This document shows, piece after piece, positions 8,170 through 16,582 of a stretch of 64,000 bases of DNA (its first letter is position 1; every line of letters starts with the position of its first letter). The notes beneath the pieces are model-generated. The model was not told the DNA's origin and made no database searches. It saw only the letters and a program-made list of their open reading frames with translations. A program made the translations under genes and the position numbers. The stretch comes from Lachnospiraceae bacterium (GTDB lineage Bacteria; Bacillota; Clostridia; Lachnospirales; Lachnospiraceae), in contig VSNM01000024.1 of NCBI GenBank assembly GCA_009774245.1, forward strand, positions 3,944 to 67,943. Reading direction: 5' to 3'.

Positions 8170-9423
8170 TCACTGCTGTCTCTGCGCAGCCTCCACACGC
8201 ATCAAATCATATGGCTCCGGTCTGTCCGCAAGCTCCACGTACAAGGTCTGCCTTGCGTGCGGGCAGCTTTCGACCGCTTCCCCCTCCTCGTTGTACATGG
8301 AGAGCACTTTCGTGTAAATATTGCGCCCGTCGGGCTTCATGAGCTCGATCACATCGCCCACACAGAACTTGTTCTTCTGCTCAAACTTCGCAAAGCCACG
8401 CCTGTCGACCGACGCCACGCTTCCGAGATACACATACTCGCTGATATAAGTACTGTTGTCATAGATCTGCGTGCTCTCATCCGGCTTGCCAAAATAAAAC
8501 CCGGTTGAAAATTGGCGGTACGTGCACTTTGCGATCTCTGCCTTGTACCAGTCCATGTTTGCGCGGTATGTTTCCTCCGACTCATAAAAATCATCAATTG
8601 CCTTCCTATAAGTGCGCGCCACACAGGCTACATAGAGCGCCGTCTTCATGCGCCCCTCTATTTTCAGGCTGTCGATCCCCGCCGCCACGAGTTCAGGAAT
8701 ATACTCGATCATGCACAGATCTTTGGAATTAAACAAAAACGTCCCGCGCTCATTCTCATACACAGGAAGATACTCCCCCGGGCGCGTCTCCTCCACCACC
8801 GCGTACTTCCAGCGGCACGGGTGCGTGCAGGCCCCCTGATTCGCATCCCTCCCGGTAAAATAGTTGGACAGCAGACACCGGCCCGAGTAGGAAATGCACA
8901 TCGCACCGTGGATGAAGCTCTCGATCTCCATCCCCTCCGGTATATTGTCCCGTATCTGCCTGATCTCTGTCAGGGAAAGCTCTCTGGCTGAAACGACGCG
9001 GCGCGCCCCCTGCTGCCACCAGAACCGGTACGTCTGATAGTTCGTATTGTTTGCCTGTGTGGAAATGTGAATGTCAATCTCAGGACACACCTCCCTGGCA
9101 ATCAGAAACATGCCCGGATCTGATATGATCAGCGCATCCGGCCTGATCTCTTTCAGTTCCTCAAAATAAATCCGCGCACCGTCCAGATCGTCATTGTGCG
9201 CAAGGATGTTTGCCGTCACATAGACTCTCACGCCGTGCTCGTGCGCAAACCGAATCCCCTCATCCATTTCCTGACTGGTAAAATTTTTTGCCTTGGCGCG
9301 CAGACCAAATGCCTCCCCGCCGATGTACACGGCATCCGCACCAAATACAACAGCCGTCTTTAACACCTCGAGACTGCTTGCCGGCACCAGCAGCTCCGGT
9401 CTGCCTGGTCTCTTATCGTTCAT
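8170..9423 (-). CDS. trhP: U32-family protein, tRNA U34 hydroxylation (TrhP-like)
   Basis: A 417-residue peptidase-U32 family member. The U32 signature is clear (IESFIHGAMCISYSGRC), and four cysteines in AMC, GRC, GAC and HPC probably bind a cluster or metal. In Bacillus, YrrN/YrrO (TrhP1/2) make 5-hydroxyuridine at tRNA wobble U34, and YrrM (TrmR) methylates it. Here the U32 gene follows a TrmR homologue by 27 bases, so the tRNA role is preferred over proteolysis. Only one U32 gene is visible, unlike the pair in Bacillus. GGAGGAG precedes the ATG. Confidence 0.83.
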   Translation of the reverse strand: MNDKRPGRPELLVPASSLEVLKTAVVFGADAVYIGGEAFGLRAKAKNFTSQEMDEGIRFAHEHGVRVYVTANILAHNDDLDGARIYFEELKEIRPDALIISDPGMFLIAREVCPEIDIHISTQANNTNYQTYRFWWQQGARRVVSARELSLTEIRQIRDNIPEGMEIESFIHGAMCISYSGRCLLSNYFTGRDANQGACTHPCRWKYAVVEETRPGEYLPVYENERGTFLFNSKDLCMIEYIPELVAAGIDSLKIEGRMKTALYVACVARTYRKAIDDFYESEETYRANMDWYKAEIAKCTYRQFSTGFYFGKPDESTQIYDNSTYISEYVYLGSVASVDRRGFAKFEQKNKFCVGDVIELMKPDGRNIYTKVLSMYNEEGEAVESCPHARQTLYVELADRPEPYDLMRVEAAQRQQ

Positions 9424-9449
9424 TCCGCTCCTCCAGATTTGTTTTCTGA

Positions 9450-10094
9450 TTATCCGCGCTTCGCAGACAGCGCCACCCCGTCCGCAACCGGCAGGATTGT
9501 CGTCTCCAGCTCCGCACAGTGCGTCAGCTGGTACAGATATTCCCGCATCCTGTTGTGAATCGTGCGGTTTCTGCGTATTACCGCATACTTCGACTCCATC
9601 AGCTCGCCCTCCTGCAGGACATTATCCGACACCAGCAGACCTGACGGCGCCAGCAGCCTCAGGATATCAGGCAGGAAATTGATATACTGCCCCTTTGCCG
9701 CGTCCATAAAAATCAGATCATATGCGCCGTCCTCCTCCAACGATGCCAGAATCTCTGCGGCGTCGCCCTCCAGCAGCGTGATGCACCCCGCTTTGCCCGC
9801 GCGTTCAAAATTTTCCCTCGCGACCGGTATCCGTTTCTCATACTTCTCAATCGTCGTGATCTGACAGCCCTCCAGCGCATACTCGCTCATAAACAGCGCC
9901 GAAAAACCGATCGCCGTCCCGACCTCCAGGATGCGCATCGGTCTCCCCCATGTGATCAGCAGTCTTAAAAGGCTCTGCATCTGCGGCCGGATGATGGGCA
10001 CATTTGTCTCCTTCGAATACGCTTCCAGCGCATTCAGATACGCCGGTTTTTCCCTGTCAAAGGAGTGGATAAACGTCAGCATTCTCTCTTCCAT
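9450..10094 (-). CDS. trmR: tRNA 5-hydroxyuridine methyltransferase (O-methyltransferase)
   Basis: A 214-residue class I SAM-dependent O-methyltransferase of the YrrM/TrmR type. Motif I is EVGTAIGFSALFM near residue 60, with DLIFMDAAKGQYINFL as the metal/SAM segment near 130 and DNVLQEGEL further on. By homology and context it converts 5-hydroxyuridine to 5-methoxyuridine at tRNA position 34. Its neighbours match the Bacillus order yrrL-yrrM-yrrN. GGAGAG lies 12 bases before the ATG. A catechol O-methyltransferase assignment from generic searches would be less informative. Confidence 0.85.
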   Translation of the reverse strand: MEERMLTFIHSFDREKPAYLNALEAYSKETNVPIIRPQMQSLLRLLITWGRPMRILEVGTAIGFSALFMSEYALEGCQITTIEKYEKRIPVARENFERAGKAGCITLLEGDAAEILASLEEDGAYDLIFMDAAKGQYINFLPDILRLLAPSGLLVSDNVLQEGELMESKYAVIRRNRTIHNRMREYLYQLTHCAELETTILPVADGVALSAKRG

Positions 10095-10148
10095 ATTTTC
10101 ACTGCTCTCCTCACACAGCCACCCGCACAGTCAAAACAGCAGTCTAAA

Positions 10149-10535
10149 TCAATCCGCCTCCTGTGTCTCTTCCTCAGCATGACACACAATCTCAAGCATT
10201 TCCTCGGCTTTCATGGATGTACTCAGCTCATAGACACCTGGCTGCAGTTGATCCTTGTAATCGGAAAGACGCTCATAGATATAGAACGCATTCGCATCGT
10301 TGATCAGTCCCTTCTGCTCAAGTATTTTCGCAAATTCTCTGCTGCTCTGTCCCTCGGATACCACCACACTGACAATCCTGCCCTCGCCCTCGCTCACCGG
10401 TATGTCAGCAAACACCTGGTATCCGAAATCATATGCATATACTGCAAGCCGAAACACCACGACAATGACCACCGCTGACAGCGCAATCTTGATGATCATC
10501 GCGGAGACTGCCCCCAATAACTGTTTTGCATTCAT
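10149..10535 (-). CDS. MltG-like N-terminal stub, membrane protein
   Basis: A 128-residue protein with one N-terminal transmembrane helix (IIKIALSAVVIVVVFRLAVY) followed by the LysM-like part of MltG/YceG: an IVSVVVSEGQSSREFAKILEQKGLI-type region and LQPGVYELSTSMKAEE. The catalytic YceG domain with its essential Glu is absent (MltG is normally 330-380 residues), so glycan cleavage is not expected. It occupies the yrrL (mltG) position between RNase J and TrmR. It is either a domain remnant or a specialised short form; the intact reading frame and good GGAGG site argue that it is expressed. Confidence 0.75.
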   Translation of the reverse strand: MNAKQLLGAVSAMIIKIALSAVVIVVVFRLAVYAYDFGYQVFADIPVSEGEGRIVSVVVSEGQSSREFAKILEQKGLINDANAFYIYERLSDYKDQLQPGVYELSTSMKAEEMLEIVCHAEEETQEAD

Positions 10536-10551
10536 TACCCTACCTCCAAGT

Positions 10552-12222
10552 CTATATTTCCATGATGATCGGTAGAATCATCGGACGCCTCTTTGTCTTT
10601 TTCCACACAAAATCACTCAATGTATCCTTGATGGTTCCCTTGATCTTACCCCAGTCCGTGATATTTTTCTTGAGACAGCCAAGGACTGCTTTCTCGATTA
10701 TCTTGCGCGCCTCATCCATCAGCTCGTCCGACTCCTTCACGTACACAAATCCCCTTGAGACGATGTCCGGTCCGGCGAGCAGTTCTCCCGATGCACCGTC
10801 CAGCGACATCACCACGATCAGGATGCCGTCCTCCGCGAGATGCTGTCTGTCCCGGAGCACCACATTGCCGACATCCCCGACGCCAAGTCCGTCCACAAGC
10901 ACTGCGCCCACAGGAACCTTGCCTGTAATGCTCGCACTGTTATTATCCAGGGCAAGCACATCACCTGACTGTAAGATAAATACATCATCCTTGTCGATTC
11001 CCAGATCGATGGCAATCTTTGCCTGCGCCTTTAAGTGCTTGAATTCCCCGTGCACCGGAATCGCATATTTGGGTTTTGTCAACGTATAGATCAGCTTGAT
11101 CTCCTCCTGACAGGCATGTCCTGACACATGTGTGTCCTGGAAGATAACGTCGGCGCCTTTCTTGAAGAGCTCGTTGATCACCTTCGTGACTGCCTTCTCG
11201 TTGCCCGGAATCGGATTGGATGAGAAGATGACCGTATCGCCCTTTCCTATGGAAATCTTCTTGTGCATCCCGCTCGCCATGCGGCTGAGCGCCGCCATGC
11301 TCTCCCCCTGGCTGCCCGTCGTGATGATGACAGTCTTATCCTTGGGATAATTTTTGAGACGCTCGATATCAATCAGTGTATTCTCCGGTATGCTGATTCG
11401 GTTGAGGTTGGAGGCCGTCTCAATGATGTTGACCATACTCCGCCCCTCGACCACAACTTTCCGCCCAAATTTGTCGGCTGTATTGATAATCTGCTGTACC
11501 CTGTCCACATTGGACGCGAAGGTGGCGATGATGATTCTGGTCTTTTTGTGTTCCTCAAACAGGGAGTCAAATACAGGCCCCAGCTTCTTCTCCGACGGTG
11601 TAAATCCCGGCCGCTCCGCGTTAGTACTGTCGCACATCAGAGCCAGCACTCCCTTCTTGCCGAGCTCCGCAAAGCGCTGTAAATCGATGGCGTCGCCGTA
11701 CACGGGCGTGTAATCCACCTTAAAATCACCCGTGTGCACCACGATACCCGCAGGTGAATAGATCGCGAGCGCCGCCGCATCCACAATACTGTGGTTTGTC
11801 TTGATAAACTCAATCCGAAAACACCCCAGATTGATATTCTGCCCAAATTTGACCACCTTTCTGCGCACATTGTGAATCAGGTTGTGCTCTGTCAGCTTGT
11901 TCTCGATAATTCCCATCGTGAGTTTTGTGGCATACACTGGTACATTGAGTTCCTTGAGCACATACGGCAGTGCGCCTATATGATCCTCATGCCCATGCGT
12001 GATGACAAAGCCCTTCACTTTGTCCTGATTGTTTTTCAGATAAGTGACATCCGGTATCACAAGATCAACTCCCAGCATATCGTCTGCCGGGAAACTCAGA
12101 CCGCAGTCCACCACAACAATACTGTCTTCATACTCAAAGGCAGTAATGTTCATTCCAATCTGCTCAAGACCGCCTAATGGTATAATCTTGAGCTTTGAAG
12201 TATTTTGTTTGTTCTGTTTCAA
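10552..12222 (-). CDS. rnj: Ribonuclease J
   Basis: A 556-residue metallo-beta-lactamase/beta-CASP ribonuclease with 5'-exo and endo activity in mRNA decay and RNA maturation. Motif 2 is HGHEDH at residues 76-81, with further family marks at LMCDSTNAERPG and in the beta-CASP region GSQGE. I chose the TTG at 12222 because AGGAGG lies 6 bases upstream and the homologous N-terminus (KQN...LKIIPLGGLEQIGMN) begins there; the longer ATG reading to 12282 runs through the ribosome site. It sits between DUF1292 and the MltG-like gene in the minus-strand run. Confidence 0.93.
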   Translation of the reverse strand: MKQNKQNTSKLKIIPLGGLEQIGMNITAFEYEDSIVVVDCGLSFPADDMLGVDLVIPDVTYLKNNQDKVKGFVITHGHEDHIGALPYVLKELNVPVYATKLTMGIIENKLTEHNLIHNVRRKVVKFGQNINLGCFRIEFIKTNHSIVDAAALAIYSPAGIVVHTGDFKVDYTPVYGDAIDLQRFAELGKKGVLALMCDSTNAERPGFTPSEKKLGPVFDSLFEEHKKTRIIIATFASNVDRVQQIINTADKFGRKVVVEGRSMVNIIETASNLNRISIPENTLIDIERLKNYPKDKTVIITTGSQGESMAALSRMASGMHKKISIGKGDTVIFSSNPIPGNEKAVTKVINELFKKGADVIFQDTHVSGHACQEEIKLIYTLTKPKYAIPVHGEFKHLKAQAKIAIDLGIDKDDVFILQSGDVLALDNNSASITGKVPVGAVLVDGLGVGDVGNVVLRDRQHLAEDGILIVVMSLDGASGELLAGPDIVSRGFVYVKESDELMDEARKIIEKAVLGCLKKNITDWGKIKGTIKDTLSDFVWKKTKRRPMILPIIMEI

Positions 12223-12318
12223 AATGAACCTCCTATTATAAAATTTTACGATATTCCACACTGCTTCTGCGCTGCATAGCAAGAACGTATGTACAATTCC
12301 TGCGTCAAAGCGTGTGAT

Positions 12319-12582
12319 CTATCTGGTAAGATCGACGTCGTCCAGCATATTTTCAAAGACACCCGCTACAGCCGCAAGTTCCGCATCATCCTCCACCATG
12401 CAGTAAACCTGCTCCTGCTCGTTTGTATCGGGAAACGCCTTCAAAATATATGCTTCGCCATCCTCCTCTTCCTCCGCATCTGTTACCAAAATATAATTCA
12501 CCCCGCCGATGGTTGTCTGCTCCAGCACATAGAAATCCACCACTGCATCCTCACCATCAGGCTTAAAGGTTATTTTTTCCAT
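12319..12582 (-). CDS. DUF1292 protein (YrzB-like)
   Basis: 87 residues, acidic, with the DUF1292 pattern (YILVTDAEEEEDGEAYILKAF). Its ATG overlaps the ruvX stop by one base (TAATG), so the two are translationally coupled. In many Firmicutes DUF1292, RuvX and IreB are encoded together, as here. The molecular function is unknown. Confidence 0.85.
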   Translation of the reverse strand: MEKITFKPDGEDAVVDFYVLEQTTIGGVNYILVTDAEEEEDGEAYILKAFPDTNEQEQVYCMVEDDAELAAVAGVFENMLDDVDLTR

Positions 12583-13019
12583 TATTGCAACCCTTCCTTA
12601 TTTTTCAGATAATCCAAATACCCCTGCAAAATAAAAACCGCCGCTATCCTGTCAACGTGCTCTTTCCGCTCCTCACGTCTTATACCGGCTTCCATCATCG
12701 CTCTGTCCGCTGCCACTGTGGTTAGTCGCTCATCCCACAGCTGTACGTCGAGCCCTGTTCTTCTCTCCAGCATTTCCCTGAAGGCAAGCGTCTTCTCCGC
12801 CCGCTCTCCCTCCGTGTCATTCATATTCTTAGGATAACCGAGTACGATCTCATCTACCTCGTACTCCACGATCAATTCCTCGATTCTCGCCAGAGTCCGG
12901 CGAAGCTTGTTCTCCGACTTTCTGCGCACAATCTCGATTCCCTGGGCAGTGACAAGGAGCGGATCGCTGATCGCCACCCCCACTGTCTTTGCACCAAAGT
13001 CAAGTCCCATCTTTCTCAT
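12582..13019 (-). CDS. ruvX: Putative pre-16S rRNA nuclease / Holliday junction resolvase YqgF
   Basis: About 145 residues with an RNase H fold. The catalytic pattern is MGLDFGAKTVGVAIS (Asp7), VDEIVLGYPKN and LWDERLTT. YqgF processes the 16S rRNA 5' end in several bacteria; the older name is RuvX. I start at ATG 13019 (MRKMGLDFG) because GGAGAG precedes it by 6 bases, rather than at the upstream in-frame start 13040. It is flanked by ireB and DUF1292, the usual Firmicutes order. Confidence 0.9.
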   Translation of the reverse strand: MRKMGLDFGAKTVGVAISDPLLVTAQGIEIVRRKSENKLRRTLARIEELIVEYEVDEIVLGYPKNMNDTEGERAEKTLAFREMLERRTGLDVQLWDERLTTVAADRAMMEAGIRREERKEHVDRIAAVFILQGYLDYLKNKEGLQ

Positions 13020-13046
13020 GTATCTCTCCATATTGGTCACAAACGT

Positions 13047-13334
13047 CTAAAACCTGCCGATCCTGTTCCATCCCGCATTATAAATATAGGACTTTAACAT
13101 CTCCTCCACAAGCTCGTCCCGCTCCACCTTCATGATCATGGCTCTCGCCCCCTTGTGACTGGTGATGTAGGTCGGATCTCCTGACATGATATAGCCGACA
13201 ATCTGGTTTACCGGGTTGTACCCTTTCTCCGAAAGAGCAGCATAGACAGACGCAATCACATCCTTGACCGAGGCTGACTCTCCGAGATCCTCAGGTGTTA
13301 ACTGTATGAATTGTGTGCGTGTCATATCTTCCAT
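13047..13334 (-). CDS. ireB: IreB-family regulatory phosphoprotein (UPF0297)
   Basis: 95 residues; small alpha-helical protein of the IreB/YrzL family, a substrate of the PASTA Ser/Thr kinase in Enterococcus that modulates intrinsic cephalosporin resistance. Conserved segments are DVYAALxEKGYNPVNQIVGYIMSGDPTYIT-like (positions about 30-55) and MIMKVERDELVEEMLKSY. The N-terminal MTRTQF holds a Thr like the phosphorylated Thr region. ATG 13334 has AAGGAG 8 bases upstream; longer readings to 13415 enter the promoter. It is the first gene of the unit running to the U32 gene. Confidence 0.9.
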   Translation of the reverse strand: MEDMTRTQFIQLTPEDLGESASVKDVIASVYAALSEKGYNPVNQIVGYIMSGDPTYITSHKGARAMIMKVERDELVEEMLKSYIYNAGWNRIGRF

Positions 13335-13410
13335 TTTCTGTGCTCCTTCCCATCGATGAACGAAACATTTCAGTAGCACCGATAAGCTTTCCTTTTGCAT
13401 TGTTATACCT

Positions 13411-13439
13411 ATCATAACTTAATTCAGTACAAAATTCAA
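13411..13439 (-). promoter_or_regulatory. Promoter of the ireB-ruvX-rnj operon
   Basis: Minus strand TTGAAT (13439-13434), 17-base spacer, TATGAT (13416-13411), about 75 bases before the ireB start and just past the mtaB stop. Confidence 0.75.
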
Positions 13440-13461
13440 GGGTTACGGCGCGAAAACTGTA

Positions 13462-14772
13462 TTAATACTCCATAATTATGATGTCATCCTCCAGAAATCC
13501 CTTTACTGTTCCCACAATCAGCTGATTTTCAAGCGACTCTCCCCGCGCAGAAACCGCCGCCTTCACATACTCCCTTGTATGCCCCAGCCAGTATGCCTGT
13601 CCCGCGATCACCTTCTCTTCCTCAAACAGCACTTCGACTTCCCTGCCAATATAATAGGACCTGAAATCCTTAGACGCCCTCTGTGCGATGGACTGCAGCA
13701 CGCCGCTTCTCCTGTTTTTTTCCGCCTCCTCCACCTGTGCGGGCATCACGGCCGCCCTTGTGCCTTTCCTCCTGGAATATTTGAAAATATGCATCTCATA
13801 AAAAACTGCCTCCTCCACAAACTGCCTCGTGGACTCAAATTCCGCCTCCGTCTCTCCCGGAAACCCGACAATCACATCCGTGGTGATGGCCGGATGCGCA
13901 AACGCCCCGCGCAAAAGCTTCACACCGCTCAGATAGTCCGCGGGCGTATAGTGGCGGTTCATGCGCTTTAGCACTGTCTCACAGCCGCTTTGGAGCGACA
14001 GGTGAAAATGCGGGCAGATGTGCTTTAATTCTGCCAGACCTTTCACAAACACCTCTGTGACAATGCGCGGTTCGAGAGAACCCAGCCGAATCCGCTCCAC
14101 TCCCTCGACCATATCAATCGCCTGCACCAACGAGAGCAGATCTTCTTTTTGACCAGTTTGATCAATGCCATATGAACTGATATGGATGCCTGTCAGCACA
14201 AACTCCTTGTACCCTGCCTCCACAAGCCCCCTGATTTCCGCAAGCACAGCCTGCTTATCGCGGCTTCTGACACGCCCTCTCGCATATGGTATCATGCAGT
14301 ATGTACAGAATTGATTGCACCCGTCCTGAATCTTGATATAGCCCCGGGTGTGCTCCGCTGTCGATGTCAGCCGCATCTCCTCGTACTCCGACGTATGGCT
14401 GATATCAATGACGCTCTCCTGCGTCACGCCGTCAAGATAATTTTCAAGGATTTCAACTAAATCTTTTTTTCTGTTATTTCCAATCACCAGATCAACTGCA
14501 CTGTCCGCCTGCACCGCATTCGGATTGGTCTGCACATAGCACCCCACCGCCACGACAATTCCTTCAGGGTTGGTCCTTTTCGCCCTGTGAAGCATCTGTC
14601 TGCTTTTTCTGTCCGCAATATTAGTCACCGTACAGGTGTTCACGATGTAGATGTCCGCCTTCTCGTCAAACGGCACGATCTGATATCCTCTCTGCCGCAG
14701 TGCCTGCAGCATGGCATCCATCTCGTATGAATTAACCTTGCAGCCAAGGTTGTGATATGCCACTGTTTTCAT
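13462..14772 (-). CDS. mtaB: tRNA t6A37 methylthiotransferase
   Basis: A 436-residue radical-SAM methylthiotransferase that makes ms2t6A next to the anticodon. The N-terminal MTTase domain has three cysteines (NLGCKVN, NTCTVTN, VGCYVQ) for one Fe-S cluster; the radical-SAM motif CNQFCTYC binds the second; a TRAM-like C-terminus (VEVLFEEEKVIAGQAYWLGHT) contacts RNA. The NLGCKVNSYE opening is typical of MtaB rather than MiaB or RimO. ATG 14772 is chosen because this motif normally lies at the extreme N-terminus; AAAGGA lies 12 bases upstream. In Bacillus the homologue (yqeV) also follows the dnaJ-prmA-rsmE genes. Confidence 0.92.
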   Translation of the reverse strand: MKTVAYHNLGCKVNSYEMDAMLQALRQRGYQIVPFDEKADIYIVNTCTVTNIADRKSRQMLHRAKRTNPEGIVVAVGCYVQTNPNAVQADSAVDLVIGNNRKKDLVEILENYLDGVTQESVIDISHTSEYEEMRLTSTAEHTRGYIKIQDGCNQFCTYCMIPYARGRVRSRDKQAVLAEIRGLVEAGYKEFVLTGIHISSYGIDQTGQKEDLLSLVQAIDMVEGVERIRLGSLEPRIVTEVFVKGLAELKHICPHFHLSLQSGCETVLKRMNRHYTPADYLSGVKLLRGAFAHPAITTDVIVGFPGETEAEFESTRQFVEEAVFYEMHIFKYSRRKGTRAAVMPAQVEEAEKNRRSGVLQSIAQRASKDFRSYYIGREVEVLFEEEKVIAGQAYWLGHTREYVKAAVSARGESLENQLIVGTVKGFLEDDIIIMEY

Positions 14773-14898
14773 ATTTTCTGTGTGTCCTTTCGTCTGTATC
14801 GCGTGTTGCATTCCAGTCAATTTCGTCTGGAAAGTCAATTTGTACATAATTTTTATATTTTTTCGTCAATTTTCATTAGAACTGTTTTCGGTCTCTTG

Positions 14899-14927
14899 TT
14901 GACTTTTACGCGTTTTCCCTTTATTAT
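14899..14927 (+). promoter_or_regulatory. Promoter of the HPr-like gene
   Basis: TTGACT (14899-14904), 17-base spacer, TATTAT (14922-14927), 34 bases before the ATG; a strong AAAGGAGG site follows. Confidence 0.7.
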
Positions 14928-14961
14928 TAAAAGGAAGGTATAATTAAAGGAGGTAGTCAGA

Positions 14962-15192
14962 ATGAAAACAGTTCAGATTTCTTTAAACTCTATTGATAAG
15001 GTTAAATCTTTCGTTAACGATATCACGAAGTTCGATTATGATTTTGACCTTGTTTCAGGCAGATACGTCATAGATGCAAAATCTATCATGGGTATCTTCA
15101 GCTTGGATTTATCCAAGCCCATCGATCTGAATATTCATGCTGAGAACGGCGTAGATGAGGTTATGGAAGTATTAAAGCCTTATCTGGTATAG
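14962..15192 (+). CDS. HPr-like protein without the catalytic histidine
   Basis: 76 residues related to the phosphocarrier HPr. The middle matches the HPr Ser46 region (IDAKSIMGIFSLDLS) and the C-terminus matches HPr helix 3 (ENGVDEVMEVLKPYLV). The N-terminus, where HPr has G(I/L)HARPA with the PEP-phosphorylated His15, reads SLNSIDKVKSFVNDI with no histidine. It therefore cannot take part in PTS phosphotransfer by the usual route but keeps the HPr-kinase site, which recalls the Crh regulator of Bacillus. It is monocistronic, with its own promoter and terminator. Whether HPr kinase acts on it is unknown. Confidence 0.75.
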   Translation: MKTVQISLNSIDKVKSFVNDITKFDYDFDLVSGRYVIDAKSIMGIFSLDLSKPIDLNIHAENGVDEVMEVLKPYLV

Positions 15193-15271
15193 TATCCGCG
15201 TTGCAGAGATACATATCGGTCTTGTCCGCCAGCTTGATATCAAAAGCTTGGATATTTGACGAGTTGAACAT

Positions 15272-15305
15272 TTACCGGGTACTGTTGTGTACCCGGTTTT
15301 GTTTT
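15272..15305 (+). terminator. Intrinsic terminator after the HPr-like gene
   Basis: ACCGGGT/ACCCGGT stem (15274-15297) with a T-rich tail TTTTGTTTTG; it also sits at the 3' end of thiI on the other strand. Confidence 0.85.
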
Positions 15306-15322
15306 GTCCGAACCCAGGCTCC

Positions 15323-16507
15323 TTATCTATAAATAATCTCAACCACTTCATCTGTATCCAGCGCCGTCCTCATCAGCTCGTCAATCTTCTCGTCAAGATT
15401 TCTCTCATGAATCCGTATCACATTGAGATTCGGCTTTGTCACCGGATGCTTTGCCACAAAGATCGTACAACAGTCCTCATAGGGCTGGATCGATGTCTCG
15501 TATGTATCAATCTTCTCGGAGACTTCCACGATCTCCTGCTTGTCAAATCCGATCAGCGGTCTGTAGACCGGCAAAGTACACACATCGTTCGTCGCCATCA
15601 GCGACTGCATGGTCTGGGAGGCGACCTGCCCGATGCTCTCACCTGTGATCAGCCCCAGACAGCCGCTCTTTATGGCGATCTCCTCCGCAATGCGCATCAT
15701 GTAACGCCTCATAATGATCGTGAGCTCGTCGTGTGGGCACTGATCGTAGATATAGAGCTGTATATCCGTAAAGTTGATGATGTGCAGACGAATCGGCCCA
15801 CTGTATCTGGATATCGTCTTAGCGAGGTCAAGCACTTTCTGCGTGGCGCGCTCGCTCGTATAAGGCGGCGCGCTGAAATACACTGCGTCAATCTTGACGC
15901 CGCGCTTTGCAATCATGTAACCTGCCACTGGGGAGTCGATTCCGCCTGACAGAAGCAGCATTCCCTTTCCGTTCGTCCCAACAGGAAGCCCGCCCGGCCC
16001 TGGAATGACGGTCGAATAGATATAGATCTTTTCACGCACCTCGATGCGCAGCATCACGTCAGGCTTATGCACATCGACCTTCATCTGCGGAAAAACGTTC
16101 AACAGCGCCTCCCCGATATCACAGTTGATCTCCATTGAATTTTTCGGATAATTTTTTCTTGCCCTGCGCGCATCCACCTTGAAGGTAAAATTCTTGTCCG
16201 GATATACCTTGTCAATATACCCGATTACATCTGCGCAGAGCTTTTCAAATCCTTCGTCCGCCACATGGACGACCGGACAGATACCCGTGACGCCAAACAC
16301 AGTCTTTAGATTTTCCACGGTCTCCTCGTAGTCAAAGTCCGTGAGCGCGTTGACATAGATTCGCCCCTGCGACTTTGCCACCTCAAATTTCCCTTCGCAG
16401 CGCCTGAGTGCGTACCGTATCTGATCACAAAGTTTGTCCTCGAAGAGATACCGGTTCTTTCCCTTCACGCCGATCTCCGCGTACTTTATTAAAAATGATT
16501 TGTACAT
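15323..16507 (-). CDS. thiI: tRNA 4-thiouridine synthase ThiI
   Basis: 394 residues. An N-terminal ferredoxin-like and THUMP region binds tRNA, followed by a PP-loop ATPase with LLSGGIDSPVAGY near residue 185. It adenylates U8 of tRNA and inserts sulfur (s4U), and supplies sulfur for thiazole in some species. The C-terminal rhodanese domain of the E. coli enzyme is absent, as in most Firmicutes, so sulfur transfer must use the dedicated desulfurase encoded just upstream. AGAGGAGAAAGGA precedes the ATG. Together with nifS it forms the classical Bacillus-type nifZ-thiI pair. Confidence 0.95.
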   Translation of the reverse strand: MYKSFLIKYAEIGVKGKNRYLFEDKLCDQIRYALRRCEGKFEVAKSQGRIYVNALTDFDYEETVENLKTVFGVTGICPVVHVADEGFEKLCADVIGYIDKVYPDKNFTFKVDARRARKNYPKNSMEINCDIGEALLNVFPQMKVDVHKPDVMLRIEVREKIYIYSTVIPGPGGLPVGTNGKGMLLLSGGIDSPVAGYMIAKRGVKIDAVYFSAPPYTSERATQKVLDLAKTISRYSGPIRLHIINFTDIQLYIYDQCPHDELTIIMRRYMMRIAEEIAIKSGCLGLITGESIGQVASQTMQSLMATNDVCTLPVYRPLIGFDKQEIVEVSEKIDTYETSIQPYEDCCTIFVAKHPVTKPNLNVIRIHERNLDEKIDELMRTALDTDEVVEIIYR

Positions 16508-16582
16508 AGTCCTTTCTCCTCTTCTGCAGGCTTGGGGAATGCTCCAAACCCGCAGTGTATTATACTCTTGCTCTATTTCACA

